This document shows, one piece after another, positions 1 to 4,355 of a DNA stretch of 5,288 nt; the stretch's first letter is position 1, and each line of letters opens with the position of its first letter. The stretch spans positions 1 to 5,288 of the forward strand of contig CANRCS010000070.1 of the NCBI GenBank assembly GCA_947629195.1, given 5' to 3'. Origin of the DNA: an uncultured Bacilli bacterium. GTDB lineage: Bacteria; Bacillota_I; Bacilli_A; RF39; UBA660. Position numbers and translations under genes: made by a program. The notes below the pieces were generated by a model. It was not told where the DNA came from. It did no database searches and saw only the letters and a list, made by a program, of their open reading frames with translations.

Positions 1-165
1 AGATTTGTAACAAAAAAAGAAATAAGCAAAAAATTAATCACCACACTTATTTCTTCATCAATCACAAATCTAGAAAGTTCAGATTTAAACTTTCAACTTA
101 GATTTGATGATTAAATTATACTACTAAAATTGTTTTTTGAAAACTAGTGTGGTGATTTTTTTTAA
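1..165. other. Gene-free region with nested, mutually exclusive inverted repeats (possible structured RNA)
   Basis: No ORF of useful length is seen. Perfect complementary arms are 36-47 with 146-157 (AATCACCACACT / AGTGTGGTGATT), 73-79 with 88-94, and 60-72 with 99-112 (one bulged A at 107). A small hairpin at 132-144 completes a multi-branched fold closed by the 12-bp stem. On the plus strand this stem is followed directly by a run of T (158-162 and on). A second fold competes with it: 1-8 pairs with 64-71 (AGATTTGT / ACAAATCT) and 17-26 pairs with 46-55 (AAGAAATAAG / CTTATTTCTT). The two folds share bases 46-47 and 64-71, so they exclude each other. The same pairings are available on either strand, so I cannot assign a direction. 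I recognise no known riboswitch, tmRNA, 6S, RNase P or T-box signature. The left edge of the window cuts the context. Confidence 0.45.
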
Positions 166-199
166 ATTTTCTTAACAGAAAATCTTTTTAGTGTACACT
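166..199 (+). other. Small AT-rich hairpin plus 10-bp palindrome in the intergenic region
   Basis: Bases 166-172 (ATTTTCT) pair with 177-183 (AGAAAAT) around a TAAC loop and are followed by CTTTTT. This is a weak terminator-like shape for plus-strand transcription arriving from the left. Immediately after it, 190-199 is a perfect palindrome (AGTGTACACT). Both elements are short and AT-rich, so chance is a real possibility. No gene is seen between 1 and 266. Confidence 0.25.
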
Positions 200-207
200 T
201 TTTTAAA

Positions 208-255
208 GAAAAAAACTTCTTTGAATATTTTTTATCCTCTATTCTAGAAGTTTTT
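208..255 (-). terminator. Intrinsic terminator of the 305-residue hypothetical gene
   Basis: Read on the minus strand, AAAAACTTCT (255-246) pairs with AGAAGTTTTT (220-211), and inside it GAATA pairs with TATTC around a purine-rich loop. The 3' arm runs straight into GTTTTTTTC, a classical U-tract. The hairpin starts about 12 bases after the TAA at 267-269, the expected position for a rho-independent terminator of that gene. Confidence 0.75.
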
Positions 256-266
256 CTTTTTTTTAT

Positions 267-1184
267 TTATTTACTCTTTTTTACTGTTAAAGTTTTACCA
301 ATAATAGATTTATCTAAAATTTCATTATGTCTTCTTTTAGCTTCTTCAATTAGTGCCATTGCTTCTTCATATGTTCCAGATAGTTTGGTTATATCTATAT
401 TTTTTTCTTTCACTTGTATATCTTTTATAAAGTATGTATTTAAATATTTATACATATTAGTATTTTCAAAATCACCAGTATATTCTTCCTCATTATCAAA
501 TTGAATACCTGCAACTAATATATCTTTGGATAAAGCTATATCATTTTTTTCATCTACTAACCACTTTACTTTCGATACTTCTACCCATACACAATCACCA
601 TCTCTATATATTTCACCATTTGATAGTTTTAAAAAACCTCCATTCCAGCATGAATTTGTTTTAACTCTTACATATTTTTTATCATTATATTCATATTCTA
701 TATGTTCTTGTAGTAAAAAATCTTTATTATATTCATCATACTTTCTAGAGTCTGTTGTATATGTTTTGCCTGTTTTAATTAGTTTATTATTTTGATATAA
801 TTCTTCTAATTCATCTTGTAATTTCTTATTTACTGTTTTTTGTGGATATTCTCCGTACCCTATTTCTTTTATTCCATTTTCATTTATTATTTCATTTGAA
901 ATATCATTTTTAATATTTGAATAAGACATAACAGGACGTATTCCATTATCACGATGTTTTATATTATCATAATCCTTATAACCATAGTCATTAATAATAT
1001 TATACTTACTATTCGATTTTATCCAATAGTATCCTGTTCTTCTAATTTCTATAAATGTATTATGATATCCACCAAGTAAAACTGCAAAATCTGTTATTTT
1101 TGCCCTAGAATTTATTTTATTAAGTATACTTAATTCATTATATACTAAGATTTGTTCTTCATTTAATAATGTTATTTCATCCAT
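267..1184 (-). CDS. Hypothetical protein, 305 residues, with repeated surface-type sequence blocks
   Basis: Function unknown. I place the start at the ATG at 1184. The reading frame also opens at a GTG at 1193, but that codon lies inside the likely ribosome binding site (AGGGG at 1197-1193, 8 bases before 1184). No signal peptide or membrane segment is seen, so the protein is probably cytoplasmic. Recognisable blocks are GYYWIKS (about 51-57) and NGIRPVMSY (80-88), which resemble the tryptophan-rich W..RS...GVRP end of DUF6273-like modules. Others are GYGEYPQ (109-115), KLIKTGKTYTTD (134-145), EYEYNDKKYVRVK (163-175), VWVEVSKVKWLVD (199-211), ILVAGIQF (222-229), FENTNMYKYLNTYF (239-252) and a charged helix EEAMALIEEAKRR (273-285). 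I recall such blocks in uncharacterised proteins of low-GC gut Bacillota; that is memory, not a search. The gene is monocistronic, with its own promoter and terminator, and is divergent from the 28-residue membrane peptide gene. Confidence 0.8.
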   Translation of the reverse strand: MDEITLLNEEQILVYNELSILNKINSRAKITDFAVLLGGYHNTFIEIRRTGYYWIKSNSKYNIINDYGYKDYDNIKHRDNGIRPVMSYSNIKNDISNEIINENGIKEIGYGEYPQKTVNKKLQDELEELYQNNKLIKTGKTYTTDSRKYDEYNKDFLLQEHIEYEYNDKKYVRVKTNSCWNGGFLKLSNGEIYRDGDCVWVEVSKVKWLVDEKNDIALSKDILVAGIQFDNEEEYTGDFENTNMYKYLNTYFIKDIQVKEKNIDITKLSGTYEEAMALIEEAKRRHNEILDKSIIGKTLTVKKSK

Positions 1185-1221
1185 TTGAAACACCCCTAAG
1201 TAAATTTATTAATTGTTTTAT

Positions 1222-1250
1222 ATTCTAACACACTTTAATTTCATTAGCAA
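1222..1250 (-). promoter_or_regulatory. Promoter of the 305-residue hypothetical gene (extended -10)
   Basis: On the minus strand, a -35 TTGCTA (1250-1245), a 17-base spacer and a -10 TAGAAT (1227-1222) are preceded by TGT, giving TGTTAGAAT, an extended -10. The predicted transcript start near 1215 leaves a leader of about 30 bases that contains the AGGGG ribosome binding site. The spacing is ideal and the -10 matches 5 of 6 consensus bases. Confidence 0.7.
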
Positions 1251-1286
1251 CAACAAATAATTTTGTGAATAAAAAACCAATAATGT

Positions 1287-1302
1287 TGTTGATTAGTCAA
1301 CA
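1287..1302. promoter_or_regulatory. Inverted repeat covering the -35 box (possible operator)
   Basis: TGTTGA-TTAG-TCAACA is a perfect 6-bp inverted repeat with a 4-base centre lying over the -35 box of the plus-strand promoter. A repressor bound here would block that promoter. In addition, CAACAACA (1248-1255) and TGTTGTTG (1284-1291) form an 8-bp inverted repeat joining the -35 regions of both divergent promoters. No regulator gene is visible, so the operator role is inference. Confidence 0.35.
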
Positions 1303-1317
1303 TATATTTGTTATAAT
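1289..1317 (+). promoter_or_regulatory. Strong plus-strand promoter for the 28-residue membrane peptide gene
   Basis: A -35 TTGATT (1289-1294), a 17-base spacer and a perfect -10 TATAAT (1312-1317) are preceded by TGT, so the -10 is extended. It is the best promoter match in the window. The predicted start is near G1324, giving a leader of about 57 bases. It is divergent from the minus-strand promoter at 1222-1250; the two -35 boxes are about 38 bases apart. Confidence 0.8.
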
Positions 1318-1380
1318 GAATTTGGATACATTTGATTAATGTCATAATGTTATATAAATAACTAGGAAGGTCGTGATATT

Positions 1381-1467
1381 ATGAATGAAAGAGATTTATC
1401 TTTTTATTACATAATATTAATATTACTATTATTTTTAGTAATTATTCTTTTACTTATTTTTGAATAA
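1381..1467 (+). CDS. 28-residue hydrophobic membrane peptide (candidate type I toxin)
   Basis: A short ORF begins MNERDLS and continues as one unbroken hydrophobic stretch of Ile, Leu, Phe and Val (about residues 8-27) before ending in Glu and TAA. It should form a single membrane-spanning helix. Evidence that it is a real gene: a consensus promoter about 65 bases upstream, a good ribosome binding site AGGAAGG (1364-1370) 10 bases before the ATG, and strong hairpins after the stop. It is the only plus-strand gene in the window. Very short hydrophobic peptides encoded on structured mRNAs of about 240 bases are typical of type I toxins (Ibs, TisB, Fst and TxpA-like classes), but I see no sequence match to a named family. 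A small regulatory membrane protein is the alternative. The overlapping minus-strand operon 3' end or an unseen antisense RNA could be the partner. Confidence 0.7.
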   Translation: MNERDLSFYYIILILLLFLVIILLLIFE

Positions 1468-1470
1468 TAA

Positions 1471-1510
1471 AAGCATCTGACAAATCACACTTGTGATAAG
1501 TCAGGTGCTT
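1471..1510. terminator. Long hairpin between convergent genes; terminator for the minus-strand operon
   Basis: AAGCATCTGAC (1471-1481) pairs with GTCAGGTGCTT (1500-1510) with one G-U. After a 2x2 A/A internal loop, ATCAC (1484-1488) pairs with GTGAT (1493-1497) around an ACTT loop. Read on the minus strand the stem runs directly into TTTTATTATT, a reasonable U-tract that would end the trmR operon mRNA. Read on the plus strand the T run starts about 6 bases late, so it may act there mainly as a 3' UTR structure of the membrane peptide mRNA. Confidence 0.7.
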
Positions 1511-1524
1511 AAATAATTTTTATT

Positions 1525-1569
1525 GGAAAGCATCTGATTCGCAACAATCAAATGTATTCTTTTTATTTA
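1525..1569 (+). terminator. Second hairpin with T-tract, terminator of the membrane peptide transcript
   Basis: Bases 1525-1539 pair with 1546-1560 around a CGCAAC loop, with two mismatches (C1534/A1551 and A1529/A1556) and two G-U pairs. TTTTTATTTATATT follows at once, so plus-strand transcription should stop here, giving an RNA of roughly 240 bases. The 5' arm repeats AAAGCATCTGA, also present in the first hairpin at 1470-1480. The 3' arm matches the predicted 5' end of the same transcript better than it matches its own 5' arm. Confidence 0.65.
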
Positions 1570-1627
1570 TATTCAAGTTTCCTTGACATATTCATAATAT
1601 CATAAAATTAATATTTTTACAAATGTT

Positions 1628-2215
1628 TTATACTCTTTTTCTTTTAGAGATACTTATACCATCACCTATATCAAAAAATATAGTATTAAATTCTTTATTA
1701 TTTTTTAAGTAATCTATATATTTTCTAATTTTACCAACCAATTGTTTAGTATTTCTATTATGAGTATTTTCTGGATGTTCAACTAATCCATGAAATTTTA
1801 AATTATCTGTTATTATTACTCCATTATCACTTAAATTATTTTTAAATTTTTCAAAAAATTTTATATATTGTGCTTTTGCTGCATCTATAAATATCAAATC
1901 ATATTTATTGTTATCTATATAATCAAAAGCATCACAATTATATATAAGTATTTTATCTTCTAGTTTAAAACTTTTAATATTTTTTTTAGCTTCTTCAAAT
2001 CTATTATTATCTCTTTCAATTGTTGTTACATGTATATCATCTTTTATTAAGGCAAATGCAATAGAAGAATATCCTATTGCACTCCCTATTTCTAATATTG
2101 TTTTTACATTATTTTTTAAGATATAATCTTTTATAAATTCTAAACCATCTTTTTGGATAATTGGAATATTATTTGATAGTGCTGCCATCTCTAGTGTTTC
2201 TAATTTATCTACCAT
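1628..2215 (-). CDS. trmR: Class I SAM-dependent O-methyltransferase, TrmR/YrrM-like (tRNA 5-hydroxyuridine methylation)
   Basis: A 195-residue protein of the COG4122 / methyltransferase 3 family. The SAM-binding loop is LEIGSAIGYSS (41-51), followed by the acidic IERD (66-69) that would hold the SAM ribose. FIDAAKAQY (109-117) and TDN (136-138) carry the Asp and Asn residues (D111, D137, N138) that bind the divalent metal in this family. The C-terminus has GDGISIS (184-190). In B. subtilis the gene at this operon position, yrrM, is TrmR, which methylates 5-hydroxyuridine to 5-methoxyuridine at tRNA position 34. I infer the same role from family plus position. The ATG overlaps the mltG stop by 7 bases, and an AAGGG lies 11 bases upstream. 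The U32 peptidase genes yrrN/yrrO (trhP), which normally follow and make the substrate, are absent. This is the last operon gene. Confidence 0.78.
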   Translation of the reverse strand: MVDKLETLEMAALSNNIPIIQKDGLEFIKDYILKNNVKTILEIGSAIGYSSIAFALIKDDIHVTTIERDNNRFEEAKKNIKSFKLEDKILIYNCDAFDYIDNNKYDLIFIDAAKAQYIKFFEKFKNNLSDNGVIITDNLKFHGLVEHPENTHNRNTKQLVGKIRKYIDYLKNNKEFNTIFFDIGDGISISKRKRV

Positions 2216-3288
2216 TCATACCATAACCCTTGACTTTTAAGTTCTGACACTTTTTTATCATGTTCAGATACAGTTTTAGTAAAATATACTTTTCTATTTT
2301 TATCTGCTACAAAATATAAATAATCGTTATTTGCAGGTTCAATAGCAGATATTATTGCTTCTTTACTTGGATTCGAAATTGGTCCTACTGGAAGTTTTCC
2401 ACTCATATTAGGACCTCTAGTATTATAAGCATTATATGAGTTTATTTCGCTACTTTTTAAATCACGTTCTCCCATGTCAACTTTGAATGCGTAATATGTA
2501 GTCACATCACTACCTAAAGGCATATTCTTATCAAGTCTATTGTAGAATACTCCACAAATATTTTTTCTATCATCTAAACTTACACCTTCTAATTCAGCCA
2601 TAGACGCTATTGTCATAAGTTCATGAACACTATGTCCACTACTTTCTATTTCACCTTTATATTTAGATAATAATTTGTCAGTTTCATCAAGTAAAGTAGT
2701 AAATATGTCTCTTACTGAAATATTTTTATCTATAAATGTATATGTGTTAGGAAATAAATATCCTTCTAATGGATAATATATATTTGCATTTTTAATTTCA
2801 TCTGTTAAAAACCAATATTTATCTATCATCTCATTTATATATGTTTTATCTTCTAATAATTCATAAACATCTTTTTCAGTATTATTAGTATTTTGAGCAA
2901 TTACACTTGCAACTTTTCTCATGTTTAATCCTTCTTTAAATAATACATTTATTTGATTTGGATTAACTGATTCTCCTTTTCTAATCTTATCAGTAATTGC
3001 TTTTACATCCATAGTTTGATTTAGTTCAAAATACCCTGCTTTTAAATCTGAAACATTATTTAATTTAATATATACTCCAAAAATTAAATCATTTCTAATA
3101 AGTTTATTTTCTCTCAACGTTTTAGCAATTTCTTTAGTAGAACTACCTTCTTTAATTTCTACTAAAATTATTTTATCATTATCTTTATCTACACTACTAA
3201 TCCCTACTTTATATATTATACATACTGATACTGTTAGCGTTAGGAAAAACGCAAACAATATAAGTGCTATGTTGGCAAACTTTTTCAT
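2209..3288 (-). CDS. mltG: Endolytic murein transglycosylase MltG (YceG/YrrL family)
   Basis: A 359-residue inner-membrane protein that cleaves nascent glycan strands and helps set glycan length. A short MKK head and one membrane segment (about 5-27) are followed by an extracellular part. A LysM-like region lies at about 40-105, with EGSSTKEIAKTLRENKLI (47-64). Next come the YYPLEGYLFPNTY signature (171-183) and the catalytic core TIASMAELEGVS (226-237). Glu232 is probably the catalytic acid, aligned by me with E218 of E. coli; the usual IVEKE is MAELE here. Then follow GVFYNRLDKNMPLGSDVTTYYA (246-267), SYNAYNT (284-290), LPVGPISNP (299-307) and YLYFVADKN (323-331), with SEHDKKV near the end. 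All core motifs are present, at normal length. The start follows the yrzB stop by 24 bases. No Shine-Dalgarno sequence is visible; a strong hairpin precedes the ATG. Confidence 0.95.
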   Translation of the reverse strand: MKKFANIALILFAFFLTLTVSVCIIYKVGISSVDKDNDKIILVEIKEGSSTKEIAKTLRENKLIRNDLIFGVYIKLNNVSDLKAGYFELNQTMDVKAITDKIRKGESVNPNQINVLFKEGLNMRKVASVIAQNTNNTEKDVYELLEDKTYINEMIDKYWFLTDEIKNANIYYPLEGYLFPNTYTFIDKNISVRDIFTTLLDETDKLLSKYKGEIESSGHSVHELMTIASMAELEGVSLDDRKNICGVFYNRLDKNMPLGSDVTTYYAFKVDMGERDLKSSEINSYNAYNTRGPNMSGKLPVGPISNPSKEAIISAIEPANNDYLYFVADKNRKVYFTKTVSEHDKKVSELKSQGLWYEW

Positions 3289-3299
3289 TACAGCAATAA

Positions 3300-3323
3300 A
3301 TAGTGAGTAATATTACTCACTAT
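3300..3323. repeat. Perfect 24-base palindrome across the DUF1292 stop codon, before mltG
   Basis: The half-site is ATAGTGAGTAAT and its exact complement follows with no spacer. In RNA it would form a stem of about 10 bp with a 4-base loop. It covers the last codons and stop of the DUF1292 gene and ends 12 bases before the mltG ATG. On neither strand is it followed by a clear U-tract (CTATTTATTG on minus), so it is not a convincing terminator. Possible roles are an mRNA processing or stability element, a translational control hairpin for mltG, or a dimeric protein-binding site. Confidence 0.6.
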
Positions 3324-3597
3324 CTTTTCCACTTTCTTCTTGTAGTGTTTCTAAAATATTTTCAATGATATTCCATTCTTTTTCTGTTTCAATTGGTTCT
3401 AATTTTGTTGTATCACTATTTGGATCAAATATTGAAGCATAAACTTTAATATTTCCTATTTCATCTTTTGTATTATCAGTATATACTATATAATTCTTTT
3501 TTGTTTCATCAGATTCAAATGTAAATAAAACTTCACATTCTATTTCTTTTCCATCATTATCAATTACTTTAAATTTATTATTTTTAATTTCTTCCAT
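3313..3597 (-). CDS. yrzB: DUF1292 / UPF0473 family protein (YrzB-like)
   Basis: A small acidic protein of 94 residues, matching the usual family length. The pattern is typical: an N-terminal beta-rich part with DNDGKEIECEVLFTFESDETKKNYIVYTD (13-41), then a block ending IKVYASIFDP (50-59) and an acidic tail rich in Glu. No membrane segment or catalytic motif is seen. The biochemical role of the family is not known; it is found almost invariably between ruvX and mltG in Bacillota, which supports the call. It starts one base after the ruvX stop, with a good ribosome binding site AAAGGA (3612-3607) inside the ruvX tail, 9 bases before the ATG. The stop codon lies in a perfect palindrome. Expression is presumably from the ireB promoter. 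Confidence 0.88.
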   Translation of the reverse strand: MEEIKNNKFKVIDNDGKEIECEVLFTFESDETKKNYIVYTDNTKDEIGNIKVYASIFDPNSDTTKLEPIETEKEWNIIENILETLQEESGKDSE

Positions 3598-3598
3598 T

Positions 3599-4024
3599 CT
3601 AACTGTTCCTTTCCCTGTTACTATCTAAAAACGACTGTAAAATAATTTGAGCAGCCATCTTATCTACTACTTTCTTTCTTTTCTTTCTTGATACATCTTT
3701 ATCTATTAGAAATTTATGTACTTCCATAGTTGATAATCTTTCATCTTGCATTATTACTTCTATATTGAAAGTATCTTCTAATAATTTTTTAAAATCTAGT
3801 GTGTTAAGTGCTCTTTCACCCATTGTATTATTCATATTTTTAGGTAATCCTAAAACTATTTTATCTATTTTTTCATCCTTTATAATTTTTTTTATATCAT
3901 CAAGTAGTTCATTATAGTTATTATTATGATTTAGTGTTGTTAACGGCATTGATATAATACCCTTATTATCACTAACTGCAATACCTAAAGTTTTTGTACC
4001 TAAATCAAATCCTAAATATTTCAT
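3599..4024 (-). CDS. ruvX: Putative pre-16S rRNA nuclease RuvX (YqgF)
   Basis: A cytoplasmic RNase H-fold (RuvC-like) nuclease of 141 residues, normal for the family, implicated in maturing the 5' end of 16S rRNA. The motifs are in order: FDLGTKTLGIAVSD (6-19) with catalytic Asp7, IVLGLPKNMNNTMGERA (56-72), MQDERLSTMEV (92-102) with Asp94/Glu95, and VDKMAAQIILQSFLD (120-134) with the third acidic residue Asp121. The start ATG overlaps the ireB stop as ATGA. Only a weak ribosome binding site (AAGAT) is present, so translation is probably coupled to ireB. It is followed by the DUF1292 gene after one base. It was earlier thought to be a Holliday junction resolvase; the rRNA role is established for the family, not shown here. 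Confidence 0.95.
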   Translation of the reverse strand: MKYLGFDLGTKTLGIAVSDNKGIISMPLTTLNHNNNYNELLDDIKKIIKDEKIDKIVLGLPKNMNNTMGERALNTLDFKKLLEDTFNIEVIMQDERLSTMEVHKFLIDKDVSRKKRKKVVDKMAAQIILQSFLDSNRERNS

Positions 4025-4275
4025 TTAATCTTATCTATATAATTTCTAACCATTGTTTCGATTATTTTTGATCTATCTAGTTTAACAATTTTATTTCTTG
4101 CTTCATTATGACTAGATATATATCCTGGGTCTCCACTCATGATATATCCAACGATTTGATTTATTGGATTGTATCCTCTTTCTTCTAAAGCTTCTGCAAC
4201 TTCTTTTAAAGTTTTAGATACAACCGCATCACTAAATTCATCTAATTGATATAAATGTGTAGTTTCAGAACTCAT
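4021..4275 (-). CDS. ireB: IreB family regulatory phosphoprotein (UPF0297, YrzL)
   Basis: Small cytoplasmic regulator, substrate of PASTA-type Ser/Thr kinases; in Enterococcus faecalis IreB is phosphorylated by IreK and dampens cephalosporin resistance. The family core EERGYNPINQIVGYIMSGDPGY (31-52), followed by HNEARNKI (56-63), is unmistakable. I choose the ATG at 4275, giving 84 residues beginning MSSETTHL, as in homologues. The in-frame ATG at 4293 lies upstream of or at the predicted transcript start near 4291. The sequence AAAGATGGTGAT, close to the full anti-16S match AAAGGAGGTGAT, forms the ribosome binding site for 4275. Thr5 and Thr6 sit where the phosphorylated threonines of E. faecalis IreB lie, by position only. 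It is the first gene of the operon; the TGA stop overlaps the ruvX start. Confidence 0.93.
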   Translation of the reverse strand: MSSETTHLYQLDEFSDAVVSKTLKEVAEALEERGYNPINQIVGYIMSGDPGYISSHNEARNKIVKLDRSKIIETMVRNYIDKIK

Positions 4276-4297
4276 ACCATCACCATCTTTCATTAAT

Positions 4298-4326
4298 ATT
4301 CTATCATTTATTAAAACAATTTACAA
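4298..4326 (-). promoter_or_regulatory. Promoter of the ireB-ruvX-yrzB-mltG-trmR operon
   Basis: On the minus strand, a -35 TTGTAA (4326-4321), a 17-base spacer and a -10 TAGAAT (4303-4298) are preceded by TGA, an extended -10. Transcription would start near 4291, giving a leader of about 16 bases that holds only the ribosome binding site. No convincing terminator separates this promoter from the DUF1848 gene: only an AT-only hairpin without a U-tract lies between, so read-through is possible. Confidence 0.68.
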
Positions 4327-4355
4327 CATAATTCGTCTTATAAAATTGAAAATTT

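Noticed and set aside
36..157. CRISPR repeat or insertion sequence end
   Set aside because: There are no regularly spaced direct repeats, no transposase fragment and no target-site duplication visible; the symmetry is better explained as RNA secondary structure.
526..795. Plus-strand ORF of 89 codons
   Set aside because: It lies wholly antisense to the 305-residue gene, has no ribosome binding site or promoter that I can see, and its Ser/Tyr/Phe-rich composition is what antisense AT-rich coding DNA gives.
1185..1193. GTG start giving a 308-residue version of the hypothetical protein
   Set aside because: The GTG overlaps the AGGGG ribosome binding site that is correctly spaced for the ATG at 1184.
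1339..1361. Two tiny upstream ORFs (ATG TCA TAA and ATG TTA TAT AAA TAA) in the peptide leader
   Set aside because: They have no ribosome binding site, and ATG/TAA triplets are frequent by chance in such AT-rich sequence.
1569..1591. 9-bp stem with a GAAA loop (minus strand) as a terminator for trmR
   Set aside because: One base is bulged, the stem is mostly A-T, and it is followed on the minus strand by AAATAAAAAG rather than a U-tract. The hairpin at 1471-1510 is the better terminator.
1583..1607. Perfect plus-strand TTGACA at 1583-1588 as a promoter reading antisense into trmR
   Set aside because: No acceptable -10 occurs at 16-18 bases; only AAATTA/AATTAA-like sequence is present.
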